The notes: generated from the sequence alone by a model not told the origin. A stretch of 64,000 nt of DNA from Paraburkholderia madseniana (GCF_009690905.1 NZ_VOSW01000001.1:186001-250000), one strand, 5' to 3'; shown: positions 1 to 8,242, numbered from the stretch's first letter. Numbers and translations: made by a program.

Positions 1-185
1 CACGCCGGCGGCTTGAGCGCCGGCTAGGCCGCTGCTCAAGCGCGGGCGCTTTTTCGGCGCCCGTGTGGTTTCAATCCGGCGCACTGCCCGCTTTCGCCTT
101 GGCACGCTCGGCATCTCGCCTCGACTTGCGGCACAATGGTTTGCGCGCAATCGATTTGCACGCTCTTTTTTCCGCGAGATGCAAC

Positions 186-638
186 ATGACCCAGCGCCCC
201 GCTTTGCCCTTCACGCTCGACGAGCAACTCTGCTTCGCCCTCTATTCGACCTCGCTTGCGATGACGAAGGCGTACAAACCGCTGCTCGACAAGCTCGGCC
301 TGACGTACCCGCAATATCTGACGATGCTCGTGCTATGGGAAGCCGACGACGTCACGGTGAAAGACATGGCCGCGCGCCTGAATCTCGACTCGGCGACGGT
401 CACGCCGCTGCTCAAGCGCCTCGAGGCGCAGGGCTACCTGGAACGGGTACGCGGCGTCGAAGATGAGCGGCTCGTCTATATCCGGCTCACCAAAGCGGGC
501 ACCGCGCTGAAGCGTCAGGCACGCGAAGTGCCGGCGGAAATCTTCTGCGCGACCCAGCAGACGCCGGAATTCCTGCTCCGTCTGCGTGACGATCTGACGC
601 GCCTGCGCACCACGCTCAACGATTACATGGACCACTAG
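186..638 (+). CDS. ohrR: OhrR, MarR-family organic-peroxide-sensing repressor
   Basis: A 150-residue MarR-type winged-helix protein. Family knowledge: OhrR represses ohr until organic hydroperoxide oxidises a cysteine near the N-terminus. The reactive cysteine is C16, in the segment [10 protein letters not shown], with Y20 close by as in the family. A second cysteine, C121, makes it look like the two-cysteine subtype that forms an intersubunit disulfide. The wing carries [12 protein letters not shown]. The ATG at 186 was preferred over an in-frame start at 63 because the protein then has the usual OhrR length and N-terminus. It lies directly upstream of ohr in the same direction, with a near-perfect operator between them. 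Confidence 0.93.
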   Translation: MTQRPALPFTLDEQLCFALYSTSLAMTKAYKPLLDKLGLTYPQYLTMLVLWEADDVTVKDMAARLNLDSATVTPLLKRLEAQGYLERVRGVEDERLVYIRLTKAGTALKRQAREVPAEIFCATQQTPEFLLRLRDDLTRLRTTLNDYMDH

Positions 639-685
639 CCGGCCTGTTTCAAATGGCACGCTATCGAGTCGATACAAAAATTAGT

Positions 686-714
686 TTGCACACAAATGAT
701 TTGTGTACTATCTT
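686..714 (+). promoter_or_regulatory. ohr promoter with OhrR-type operator
   Basis: A perfect 8-bp inverted repeat, ACACAAAT-G-ATTTGTGT, occupies 690-706. It sits in the spacer of a plausible sigma70 promoter: -35 TTGCAC at 686-691, 17 bp, -10 TATCTT at 709-714. AT-rich palindromes of this kind are typical OhrR boxes. Binding by the adjacent OhrR is inferred. Confidence 0.75.
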
Positions 715-810
715 TATCACATGCCGCTTCGATAGCACTCCGCCAGAAAGGTGGCCAAACAGCGGCAAGCATGCAAACCACCCTGACAACCCAGATTTAG
801 GAGCAGCATA

Positions 811-1230
811 ATGAACATCCTCTACAAAGCAAGCGCAACCAGCAACGGTGGCCGTGACGGCCGCGCAGTGTCGTCGGACAATGCGTTGGACGTGAAGCTG
901 GCGGCACCGCGTGAACTGGGCGGCACGGGCGCAGCGGGTACCAACCCGGAACAACTCTTTGCAGCGGGCTATTCGGCGTGTTTCCTGAGCGCGATGAAGT
1001 TCATCGCCGGCCAGCGCAAGCAGGCTTTGCCGGCTGACACGCAAGTCACGGCAGAAGTGGGGATCGGCCCGAACGACAATGGCGGCTTCGCGCTCGACAT
1101 CGATCTGCGCGTCTCGTTGCCGGGCCTCCCCGCAGATGCAGCCAAGGAACTGGTCGACGCAGCACATCAGGTCTGCCCGTACTCGAACGCCACGCGCAAC
1201 AACGTCGCGGTGCGCCTGCAAGTCGCGTAA
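811..1230 (+). CDS. ohr: Ohr, organic hydroperoxide reductase
   Basis: A 139-residue OsmC/Ohr-family thiol peroxidase that reduces organic and fatty-acid hydroperoxides in the cytoplasm, usually recycled by lipoylated proteins. Both catalytic cysteines are visible: C57 in GYSACFLSAM and C122 in HQVCPYSNATRNN. The second motif is the Ohr signature and separates it from OsmC. The N-terminal MNILYKASAT and the Arg/Glu region PRELGGTGAAGTNPEQLFAAG are also typical. The sequence aggagcag stands just before the ATG as ribosome binding site. Regulation by the upstream OhrR through the 690-706 palindrome is likely. Confidence 0.96.
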   Translation: MNILYKASATSNGGRDGRAVSSDNALDVKLAAPRELGGTGAAGTNPEQLFAAGYSACFLSAMKFIAGQRKQALPADTQVTAEVGIGPNDNGGFALDIDLRVSLPGLPADAAKELVDAAHQVCPYSNATRNNVAVRLQVA

Positions 1231-1547
1231 GCTCCGGCGGCTTGAACGAATTGCCAATGAATCGAATCGTTGACACGCGCGGCACGACCGCGCCGTCATG
1301 AATAACGCCCGTATCCTGCAAACCAGGCGCGGGCGTTGTGCCATTTTGCGGCGCAACAGGCATTCGCGGACGCGGCACGCAATGTGCGACATCGTGCGAC
1401 ATCGATCCGACCGATCGCCTGCCGTCACGCTTTTTCACCCGTAGCTTTGTGAGTAAAAGCACAGTTCAGTAATATCGTCGCCTGGCAGTTGATCATCGCG
1501 CCGTTCCATGCTTCGCCACGCGGCCCTTTACCCGACCCACGTTTCCA
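1231..1547. other. intergenic region with one hairpin
   Basis: 317 bases without a gene. The only structure seen is an inverted repeat, AACGCCCG (1304-1311) and CGGGCGTT (1330-1337), with inner CCTG/CAGG pairing. It could end ohr transcription, but no T-run follows immediately. No small ORF with a convincing start was found. Confidence 0.5.
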
Positions 1548-3047
1548 ATGACACGCCTCCGGCGCCTGAACGACACTTTCGATACCGGTCTGGTCTGGTT
1601 TCGCCGCGACCTGCGCAGCACGGACAACGCCGCGCTCTACTACGCGCTCAAGCATTGCGCGCGCGTCTGGTGCGCGTTCGTATTCGACACGACGATCCTG
1701 CAACCGCTGAGCGACGCCTGGCAAACTCGCCATCCGGACACGCAGCCACAGGACCGCCGCGTCGAGTTCATTCTTGCTGCATTGGGCGAGTTGGACGAGG
1801 CGTTGCGCGCCAAAGGTGGCGGGCTCATCGTGCTGTACGGCGATCCGGTCGATCTCGTGCCCAGGCTCGCTGATGAACTCAATGTGGATGCAATATTCAC
1901 GAATCACGATTACGAGCCGGTCGCGATCGAGCGTGACGCGACGGTGCACGAACGGCTTGTCGAGGTCGGACGCCAATGGCTGACGTTTAAGGACCAGGTG
2001 ATTTTCGAGCGCGATGAGGTGCTGACAGGCCAGAACAAACCGTTCACGGTGTTCACGCCTTATAAGAACGCATGGCTCAAGCAGCTAACGGCCTTCGATC
2101 TGAAACCGTATCCGGTCGAGACCTACGCAAAGCATCTGACAGCACTGCCTCCCAAGCTGGACCGTCAGTTGCCGACGCTCGATCAACTCGGCTTCGCACC
2201 GAGCAATCTTGCGGAGCTCAACTTGCCCACCGGCATGAGCGGCGCGCAACGCCTGCTTGACGACTTCATGACCCGCATCGACAGCTATCGGGACCGGCGC
2301 GACTTTCCCGCAGTCAAAGGCCCGAGCTACCTGTCGATGCATCTGCGCTTCGGTATCGTCTCGATCCGCACGCTCGCGCGGATCGCGCACGAGATGTCAC
2401 TGCAGCCGGACGGGCAAGGTTCGGCCACGTGGCTGACGGAGCTGATCTGGCGGGATTTTTACTTCATGATCCTCTCGCATCATCCAAAGCTGGCGGATGG
2501 TGCGTCGTTCAAGGAAGAGTACGACCGGCTGCGCTGGGAGCAAGGCCCGGAAGCGGACGAGGCGTTCGCCGCATGGTGCGACGGCCGCACGGGCTATCCA
2601 CTGGTCGACGCCGCGATGCTGCAACTGAACCGCACGGGCTACATGCACAACCGCCTGCGGATGGTGACGGCGAGTTTTCTGGTGAAGGATCTGGGCGTCG
2701 ACTGGCGACGCGGCGAGCGGTACTTCGCCGAACAACTGAACGACTTCGATTTCTCGGCGAATAACGGCGGCTGGCAATGGGCGGCATCGACGGGATGCGA
2801 CGCGCAGCCGTATTTCCGGATCTTCAACCCGATCACGCAATCCGAAAAGTTCGACACCGAAGGGCGCTTTATCAAACGCTACCTGCCCCAACTTGCGAAA
2901 CTGCCGGCCAAATGGATTCACGCGCCGTGGCTGGCGGGTGCGGATCGGCTCGCGGAATTTGGCGTGATTTTGGGCAAAGATTATCCCGCGCCGATCGTCG
3001 ACCATGCCGACGCTCGGCAGCGTACGCTTGCCCGTTTCGGCAAGTAA
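1548..3047 (+). CDS. phrB: deoxyribodipyrimidine photolyase
   Basis: A 499-residue cryptochrome/photolyase family protein, which repairs UV-induced cyclobutane pyrimidine dimers with blue light. The N-terminal antenna-binding Rossmann domain begins GLVWFRRDLRSTDNAAL. The C-terminal FAD-binding domain has the class I signature from N405 onward (NNGGWQWAASTGCDAQPYFR followed by IFNP). Length fits class I CPD photolyases. Photolyase rather than a cryptochrome is inferred from length and from the absence of a long C-terminal extension. It appears to be monocistronic, or followed only by a doubtful 66-codon ORF. Confidence 0.93.
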   Translation: MTRLRRLNDTFDTGLVWFRRDLRSTDNAALYYALKHCARVWCAFVFDTTILQPLSDAWQTRHPDTQPQDRRVEFILAALGELDEALRAKGGGLIVLYGDPVDLVPRLADELNVDAIFTNHDYEPVAIERDATVHERLVEVGRQWLTFKDQVIFERDEVLTGQNKPFTVFTPYKNAWLKQLTAFDLKPYPVETYAKHLTALPPKLDRQLPTLDQLGFAPSNLAELNLPTGMSGAQRLLDDFMTRIDSYRDRRDFPAVKGPSYLSMHLRFGIVSIRTLARIAHEMSLQPDGQGSATWLTELIWRDFYFMILSHHPKLADGASFKEEYDRLRWEQGPEADEAFAAWCDGRTGYPLVDAAMLQLNRTGYMHNRLRMVTASFLVKDLGVDWRRGERYFAEQLNDFDFSANNGGWQWAASTGCDAQPYFRIFNPITQSEKFDTEGRFIKRYLPQLAKLPAKWIHAPWLAGADRLAEFGVILGKDYPAPIVDHADARQRTLARFGK

Positions 3048-3065
3048 GCGCCCGCTCACATTGAT

Positions 3066-3266
3066 TTGATCAGAAACGTCTGGCGAAGACTGAAGGACGC
3101 GCCGTTTGCCGTCGTTGTTCGTGTTTTAGTGCTGATCGTCGCACTGACGCTTGCACTCTGGCGACGGGACCACTGGGCTGGCGAACTACTCGAGCCCTAT
3201 GTAGCCTGGGTGGCATTTACCGCGGTGTTGGATCACGCGCTGTGGCAATTGAATCCGGCTGTTTAA
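3066..3266 (+). CDS. hypothetical small membrane protein
   Basis: A possible 66-residue protein starting at TTG 18 bases after the photolyase gene. It has one clear hydrophobic segment (about residues 14-32, AVVVRVLVLIVALTLALW) and a second weaker one near the end. No family was recognised. The TTG start has no obvious ribosome binding site, so this may be a chance ORF. In its favour are the clean membrane segment and its fit between the photolyase stop and a downstream hairpin. Confidence 0.35.
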   Translation: MIRNVWRRLKDAPFAVVVRVLVLIVALTLALWRRDHWAGELLEPYVAWVAFTAVLDHALWQLNPAV

Positions 3267-3319
3267 GCGTGTTTGAGCCCTTCCAATAGCTCATAACAGC
3301 TTGGGCGCCTTACCCCAAA

Positions 3320-3347
3320 CATCGGCGTTCTTCATTACGCGCCGATG
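3320..3347. terminator. hairpin between convergent genes
   Basis: A perfect 8-bp inverted repeat, CATCGGCG (3320-3327) and CGCCGATG (3340-3347). It lies just past the stop of the - strand DUF3563 gene and past the + strand small ORF. On the - strand it is followed by TTTG. Read as a probable bidirectional terminator. Confidence 0.5.
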
Positions 3348-3364
3348 CTTCAAACTCGCGCAGC

Positions 3365-3541
3365 TTAGTGCTGGGCCATCCACGCCGGATGACGGGTAGC
3401 CGCCTCACGGTCGAGCTTGCGCATACGGAATTCCAGATCGTAAAGATCGGTTGCCTCTGCGAGGAAGGCGTCAGCGCGTTCTTTCGCGAGTTGATCGGGC
3501 GATTTGGTCAGGAACAGAAACAGGCGGCTAAGCAGGTACAT
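3365..3541 (-). CDS. DUF3563 family small protein
   Basis: A 58-residue protein with a hydrophobic N-terminus (MYLLSRLFLFLTKSPDQLAK) and the acidic/basic core AFLAEATDLYDLEFRMRKLD. This core matches the short DUF3563 proteins common in Burkholderiaceae, whose function is unknown. The ATG at 3541 was chosen because GAGG stands six bases upstream and family members start close to LSRLF. A TTG five codons further upstream is possible. The gene has its own strong promoter and an 18-bp palindrome in its leader. Confidence 0.75.
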   Translation of the reverse strand: MYLLSRLFLFLTKSPDQLAKERADAFLAEATDLYDLEFRMRKLDREAATRHPAWMAQH

Positions 3542-3561
3542 GGTCAACCTCGACAATGAGT

Positions 3562-3621
3562 TTAGGCGTTAACGCCTAAGGGATAACCCGTATTATAGGG
3601 AAAACCCTAGGATTACGCCAA
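3562..3621 (-). promoter_or_regulatory. promoter and palindromic operator of the DUF3563 gene
   Basis: On the - strand there is a consensus -10 TATAAT (3592-3597) with a -35-like TTGGCG (3616-3621) and an 18-bp spacer. Just downstream of the expected start site is a perfect 18-bp palindrome, TTAGGCGTTAACGCCTAA (3562-3579). Its position suggests a repressor operator, but the protein that binds it is unknown. Confidence 0.6.
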
Positions 3622-3648
3622 TACTCATTTCGAAGTGTTGTTCCAACG

Positions 3649-4845
3649 TCACCGTGCGCCTGCCGAAGCTTCTGTGGCGGTGCTTTCAGCGATACGGCCG
3701 GTGCCCGTGCGGCGTTGGTGCCTGAAAAATTCCCACACCATGGCGCTTGCGTCCGGACCTTTGGCGGAATGGAAAGGTACGGCGTCATCGCCGCCACTCC
3801 ATGCGTGCGCGAGCCCCTGGACACGGCACAGCCGCACCACGCGCCGGCCGCCGCGCAGGTAGTCGCGCATCACTACGCCACCTTTGCGCTCTTCCTTCAC
3901 TTCGCCGGATTTGCGCGCGCCTTTCTCGTCGACGATCCGGTTCAGACGGAGAAACTGCACCGCCAACTGGTCCGCATTGACGGGCGCGACCACATGGTCG
4001 GTGTCGCCGTGGAGGATGATGGCCGGCATCCCGGGGTATTCAGCCACGTTAACGAGTTCGTCGACCAGCTCGGCCGGCTCGCGACGCGCGCCGCGCCGCA
4101 TCACGTCCATCGCCGCAATGCCGGAGCGAGCCTCGCCGAAAGCGGGGCCGGAATGCAGCGCGACCGCCGCGAATCGCTCCGGGTAGTTAGCGGCCAGAAG
4201 CGCCGTCAGGCCGGCCCCGGCAGAGATTCCGGCGACATAGACGCGCTCGCTGTCGAAGCCGTGCTGGGCAACCAATGAATCCACCAGCGAGACGACCGCA
4301 CGCGCCTCAGCACCACCGGCGCTGTCGCTGGCGTCGTACCAATGCCAGCAGCGATGCGAATGCACATGCTTCGACTGTTCCGGATAAACCACGGCAAAGC
4401 CGAACCGGTCGGCGAGCACGTTCATCCGCGTGCCTTCGGCGAATTCGTCAATCGACTGGGTGCAGCCGTGCAGCATCACCACCAGCGGCATCGCCTCGTG
4501 CGCATGGCCGGTCGGGATGTACAGCCCGTACTGAAGGTGGTTGACGAGCCGCCCAGGCGCGGTAGGCGCCGAATGGAACGAGCGCGTCCATGAACCGCTC
4601 GCCCATGCAGAGGCGCGCGGACGAACCCGCGATTCCCGTGGAGCGGCACGCGGCGCGTCGCGTTTCGCGGATGCGCGCAGCGCGGCCGCCGGCTTGACAG
4701 GACGGACCTTGGCCGAAGGTTTGGTGGTAGCGGCGCGTGCCGGCCGCGTGGGGGCGCGCTTGGTGGTTGCGTGAGTGTGCTCGGTTTGAATGGCGAGCAG
4801 CCGCTTGAGACCACGTAGCCAGATTTTCGACAGACTTTTTGCCAT
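3649..4845 (-). CDS. PHB depolymerase family esterase
   Basis: A 398-residue alpha/beta hydrolase of the Esterase_PHB family, which includes short-chain poly(3-hydroxyalkanoate) depolymerases and feruloyl/acetylxylan-type esterases. The nucleophile elbow is G-I-S-A-G (within YVAGISAGAGLTALLAANYP). A likely acid Asp lies in HGDTDHVVAP and the His in GLAHAWSGGD. PLVVMLHGCTQ provides the oxyanion region. The first ~110 residues are rich in Arg, Lys, Ala and Pro, with no clear signal peptide, so it may act on intracellular granules or be exported unusually. The ATG at 4845 was chosen because GAGG precedes it and the longer reading (to 4923) runs through the operator-like palindromes. The substrate cannot be told from sequence. 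Confidence 0.85.
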   Translation of the reverse strand: MAKSLSKIWLRGLKRLLAIQTEHTHATTKRAPTRPARAATTKPSAKVRPVKPAAALRASAKRDAPRAAPRESRVRPRASAWASGSWTRSFHSAPTAPGRLVNHLQYGLYIPTGHAHEAMPLVVMLHGCTQSIDEFAEGTRMNVLADRFGFAVVYPEQSKHVHSHRCWHWYDASDSAGGAEARAVVSLVDSLVAQHGFDSERVYVAGISAGAGLTALLAANYPERFAAVALHSGPAFGEARSGIAAMDVMRRGARREPAELVDELVNVAEYPGMPAIILHGDTDHVVAPVNADQLAVQFLRLNRIVDEKGARKSGEVKEERKGGVVMRDYLRGGRRVVRLCRVQGLAHAWSGGDDAVPFHSAKGPDASAMVWEFFRHQRRTGTGRIAESTATEASAGAR

Positions 4846-5201
4846 CGGCGGGTAACCTCGCAAAAAGGGACAGGTGTCGTTCGATCGAACGACGCTTTGT
4901 TGTGCAATGCACAATAACACCAATCCTCATGCGATGCTGACGGCCTTAGCCTCTGCCGGATACCGAATTTTCCGCCCGGCGAACCTTGCAGCAGCAGCAA
5001 CGTCAAATCATGGCAAAGCTTGTTCGCTAGCCAACGCCCCGCTACAAAAAGCCTGACGCGTGGCGAATCCCGCCCGCAGCACCCGTCTATACTGGCGGGT
5101 AAATAATGTCGGTGACGCCTTCGCCGCGTCGGCGATTCGCGCCGTTCGCGCGTTAAACCATTACCAACCCGATTCTACGCGGCCTTGGTCGCGCCTTTGC
5201 C
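4846..5201. other. intergenic region between divergent esterase and PAP2 genes
   Basis: 356 bases without a recognisable gene. The part nearest the esterase holds two palindromes (4876-4893 and 4900-4914), listed separately. Nothing else was recognised in the part nearest the phosphatase. Confidence 0.5.
4876..4914 (-). promoter_or_regulatory. paired palindromes upstream of esterase gene
   Basis: A perfect 18-bp palindrome, GTCGTTCGATCGAACGAC (4876-4893), is followed six bases later by TTGTGCA-A-TGCACAA (4900-4914), a perfect 7-bp inverted repeat around one base. Both lie 31-69 bases upstream of the esterase ATG and look like operators. The first resembles TetR-type sites in shape. The second contains TGC/GCA steps reminiscent of PHA-regulator sites. 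Neither assignment can be proven here. Confidence 0.55.
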
Positions 5202-5903
5202 ATGCCCGATTTACCTGCCCATCTGTGGTACTCGATCACCAGCCTCGGCGGCGCCGGCATGACGCTGCCGCTCGCGTTCGCCATCGCACTTTGGCTGGCG
5301 ATCGGCTACACGTGGCGCATGGCGGCTGGCTGGTTGCTGCTGCTTGGCGCGGCCATCGGCGTTGTGACCGTGACCAAACTTGCCTTCCTCGGCTGGGGCG
5401 TCGGCGTGCGCGAACTGGATTTCACTGGCGTCAGCGGTCACGCCATGCTGTCGACCGCCGTCTATCCGGTCGCGCTGTTCCTGATGTTGCTGCCGGCGCG
5501 CCCGGCGATTCGTCTGCTCGGCGTCTTGTTGGGCCTGGCTGCGGGTATTGCGGTCGGCTTGTCGCGCGTCGTACTGAGCGCTCACTCACCGTCTGAAGCC
5601 GTAACCGGCTGCCTGGTCGGCGCGCTGGCGGCGCTCTTCTTCGTGCGAATGGCGTGGCATGCCGAGCCGGGCCGGTTGTCGGCGGCGCCCGTCGCCGCAA
5701 GTCTGATGATCCTCGCGCTGCTGATGCACGGTGTTCATGTGCCGACGCAACGCTGGGTCACGCATATCGCGCTGAAGGTGTCCGGTCACGACCGGCCGTT
5801 CATTCGCGCCAAGTGGCGGGCCGTGCGTGACGTACGCCCCGCTATGGCACCCCTGTCGCAGACGCTCAACACGCTTACGCCGCCGCACTCGCCGGACGTC
5901 TGA
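5202..5903 (+). CDS. PAP2-family membrane phosphatase
   Basis: A 233-residue integral membrane protein with about five or six hydrophobic segments. Two of the three PAP2 motifs are visible: SGHAMLSTAVYP (motif 2, general acid His) and SRVVLSAHSPSEAVTG (motif 3, Arg and nucleophile His). The first motif, KxxxxxxRP, is not obvious. Family members dephosphorylate lipid phosphates such as undecaprenyl pyrophosphate or phosphatidate at the membrane. The C-terminal ~50 residues are soluble. The exact substrate is unknown. Confidence 0.85.
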   Translation: MPDLPAHLWYSITSLGGAGMTLPLAFAIALWLAIGYTWRMAAGWLLLLGAAIGVVTVTKLAFLGWGVGVRELDFTGVSGHAMLSTAVYPVALFLMLLPARPAIRLLGVLLGLAAGIAVGLSRVVLSAHSPSEAVTGCLVGALAALFFVRMAWHAEPGRLSAAPVAASLMILALLMHGVHVPTQRWVTHIALKVSGHDRPFIRAKWRAVRDVRPAMAPLSQTLNTLTPPHSPDV

Positions 5904-5999
5904 AGCGCGTTCAATCGATTTCCTGTTTGGCAACTGAAGCCCACCCCTGCCGGCCCACGCGCCGCGTTATGCGCGCAACTGAATAATCAGCATGGGTAC

Positions 6000-6029
6000 C
6001 GCTATAACCTTTCATATATTACGATAGCG
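6000..6029 (+). promoter_or_regulatory. candidate ModE operator before modA
   Basis: The 24 bases at 6000-6023 have the layout of a ModE box: CGCTAT, a 12-base centre, ATTACG. The E. coli site, as I recall it, has CGTTAT and ATAACG at the same spacing. A longer reading pairs CGCTAT (6000-6005) with ATAGCG (6024-6029). The site lies 44-73 bases before the modA ATG, a normal place for Mo-dependent repression. ModE binding is inferred from the linked modE gene. Confidence 0.55.
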
Positions 6030-6072
6030 TTTTAACCCCCCAGTTCCGGCCCACGCCGGACATCCAGCCTTC

Positions 6073-6846
6073 ATGACACTGTCCCGCCGCCTTGTGAAAC
6101 ATGCGCTGTTCATCGCCAGCGCCATCTCCGTTGCAGTCAGCGCCAACGCACGTGCCGACGAACTGGTGGTTTCCGCCGCCGCCAGCCTGACCAACGCGTT
6201 CAAAGCGGTGAGCGAGGTCTTCGAACAGCAGCATCCCGGCACCAAGGTCCTGCTGAACTTCGGCGCCTCCGACGTGCTGATGCAGCAAATCGTCAAGGGT
6301 GCGCCCGCTGACGTGTTCGCCTCCGCCGATCAGAAAGCAATGGACAAGGCCGCGGCGGAAAAAGTGATCGTTCCGGCTACGCGCAAGGACTTTGCCGCCA
6401 ATTCGCTGGTGCTGATCGTGCCGACCGACAGCCATTTCGCGCCGGCCTCGCTGAACGATCTGACGTCGGCGAATGTGAAGCGTGTGGCCTACGGTGATCC
6501 GGCTTCGGTGCCGGTTGGCCGCTATACACAGGGCGCGCTGCAAGCCGCGGGCGTGTGGGACGCGGTCAGCGCAAAGGCTGTGCTGGCATCGAACGTACGC
6601 CAGAGCCTGGACTATGTGTCGCGCGGTGAAGTCGACGCCGGCTTCGTGTTCAGCACCGATGCCGCAGTCATGCCGGACAAGGTCAAGGTCGCGATGAACG
6701 TGCCGACACAAACGCCGATCACCTATCCAATCGCGCAGGTCGAAGGCAGCCGTCACGCGGCCGACGCGCAAGCCTTCATGAACTTTGTGCTCTCGCCGGC
6801 CGGCCAGGCCGTGCTCGCGAAGTACGGCTTCAAGCCCGCGCATTAA
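6073..6846 (+). CDS. modA: ModA, periplasmic molybdate-binding protein
   Basis: A 257-residue substrate-binding protein of the molybdate ABC importer. An N-terminal signal peptide of about 28 residues ends at ANARA, before DELVVSAAASLTNAF, which is the typical mature ModA start and includes the oxyanion-binding Ser/Ala-Ala segment. GASDVLMQQIVKGAPADVFASAD is the second ligand-binding stretch. No lipobox is present, so it should be a soluble periplasmic protein. It is the first gene of modABC and follows a candidate ModE site. Confidence 0.95.
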   Translation: MTLSRRLVKHALFIASAISVAVSANARADELVVSAAASLTNAFKAVSEVFEQQHPGTKVLLNFGASDVLMQQIVKGAPADVFASADQKAMDKAAAEKVIVPATRKDFAANSLVLIVPTDSHFAPASLNDLTSANVKRVAYGDPASVPVGRYTQGALQAAGVWDAVSAKAVLASNVRQSLDYVSRGEVDAGFVFSTDAAVMPDKVKVAMNVPTQTPITYPIAQVEGSRHAADAQAFMNFVLSPAGQAVLAKYGFKPAH

Positions 6847-6864
6847 CCTGGGTACCGCACGCAC

Positions 6865-7539
6865 ATGCAACAGGCCTGGATTCCGCTCCTGCTGTCACTG
6901 AAAGTGGCGGGCTGGGCCACCGCGCTCAATCTGGTGTTCGGCGTCGCGGCCGGTTTCGGTTTGTCGCGCTGGCGCTCCGGCGCGCGCGATGTGATCGATT
7001 CGCTGCTCATGCTGCCACTCGTTTTGCCGCCCACCGTGCTCGGCTACTACCTGCTGGTCCTGCTCGGGCGGCGCGGCGTGATCGGCGGATGGCTCGACAA
7101 GCTCGATATCCAGTTGGTGTTCACCTGGCAGGGCGCGGTGATCGCGTCGACGGTGGTGGCGTTCCCGCTCGTGCTGAAGTCGGCGCGCGCCGCCTTCGAA
7201 TCCGTCGATCCACAACTCGAGCGGGCCGCGCGCACGCTCGGCGTCAGCGAAACGGCGGTCTTCTTTCGCGTGACACTGCCGCTCGCCGCTCGCGGCATCC
7301 TCGCGGGCGGTCTGCTGGCGTTTGCGCGGGCGCTCGGCGAATTCGGCGCGACGCTGATGATCGCGGGCAACTTGCCGGGACGCACGCAGACGCTTTCGGT
7401 TGCAGTCTATTCAGCCGTGCAGGCCGGCGACGACAGCACCGCGAATTTCCTTGTGCTCGTGACTTCGGTGACGTGTGTCGTGATCCTGTTGCTCGCGGGC
7501 CGTCTGGTGCCGCAGCACACGCTTTTGACGTCCCGCTGA
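6865..7539 (+). CDS. modB: ModB, molybdate ABC transporter permease
   Basis: A 224-residue inner-membrane permease with about five hydrophobic segments and the BPD-transporter coupling loop AARTLGVSETAVFFRVTLP followed by LAARGILAG. LGEFGATLMIAGN is the usual ModB/CysT-type sequence after the loop. It starts 18 bases after modA and ends two bases before modC, so the three genes form one transcript. Substrate specificity is taken from modA and modE. Confidence 0.95.
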   Translation: MQQAWIPLLLSLKVAGWATALNLVFGVAAGFGLSRWRSGARDVIDSLLMLPLVLPPTVLGYYLLVLLGRRGVIGGWLDKLDIQLVFTWQGAVIASTVVAFPLVLKSARAAFESVDPQLERAARTLGVSETAVFFRVTLPLAARGILAGGLLAFARALGEFGATLMIAGNLPGRTQTLSVAVYSAVQAGDDSTANFLVLVTSVTCVVILLLAGRLVPQHTLLTSR

Positions 7540-7540
7540 T

Positions 7541-8242
7541 ATGTTGCTTACCGTCGACATCCGCAAGACCTTCGAGAGCGCCGAGCGCCATTTCACGCTC
7601 GACGTCTCGTTCAAGGCGACCACGCAGCGCGTCGTGCTGTTCGGGCCGTCCGGCGCGGGGAAGAGTCTGACTTTGCAGGCCATCGCCGGTTTGCTGCACC
7701 CCGACGAAGGGACAATCACGTTGCACGGCAACGCGTTGTTCGACAGTGCGCGCGGTATCGATCAGAAACCGCAGGCACGCAAGATTGCGTATCTGTTTCA
7801 GGACTACGCGCTGTTTCCGCATCTGAACGTGCGGCAGAACATCGGCTTCGGGTTGCAGCAGGGTTGGCTCAATCCGCGCGCGCGAATCTCGCACCCGCAA
7901 GTCGATTACTGGCTCGATGCGCTCGAGTTGAAGAGTGTGGCGGGTAATCATCCGGCGCAGCTTTCGGGTGGACAGAAGCAACGCGTGGCCCTGGCGCGGG
8001 CGCTCGTCGCTGAGCCTCGCCTGCTATTGCTGGACGAACCGTTTTCCGCACTCGATAGCGCGCTGCGTCAGCGTATGCGGAGCGAGTTGTCGGACCTGCA
8101 GACGCGGCTCGATATTCCGATGGTGTTAATCACGCACGATCCCGACGATGTCGCCGCGTTCGGCGATCAGGTCGTGCAGGTCAGCGATGGTTGCGTGCGT
8201 GAGAACCATCCGTTTGCTGGGTACGAGCGCAGCGTGCCGTAA
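7541..8242 (+). CDS. modC: ModC, molybdate ABC transporter ATPase (short form)
   Basis: A 233-residue ABC ATPase. Walker A is GPSGAGKS, the signature LSGGQKQRVALARAL, Walker B LLLDEPFSALD and the H-loop LITHD. Typical ModC proteins are about 350 residues and end in a TOBE/Mop molybdate-sensing domain. This one stops directly after the ATPase domain, so that domain is absent. In-cell molybdate sensing may therefore fall to the linked ModE. The missing domain leaves some doubt between ModC and a related anion importer, but operon context favours ModC. Confidence 0.9.
   Translation: MLLTVDIRKTFESAERHFTLDVSFKATTQRVVLFGPSGAGKSLTLQAIAGLLHPDEGTITLHGNALFDSARGIDQKPQARKIAYLFQDYALFPHLNVRQNIGFGLQQGWLNPRARISHPQVDYWLDALELKSVAGNHPAQLSGGQKQRVALARALVAEPRLLLLDEPFSALDSALRQRMRSELSDLQTRLDIPMVLITHDPDDVAAFGDQVVQVSDGCVRENHPFAGYERSVP

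Noticed and set aside
1..185. Possible end of an upstream gene (frame 1 stops at TAG 25-27) and a small GC hairpin near 39-50
   Set aside because: Only eight codons are visible and the hairpin loop is too short to be convincing, so no feature was called.
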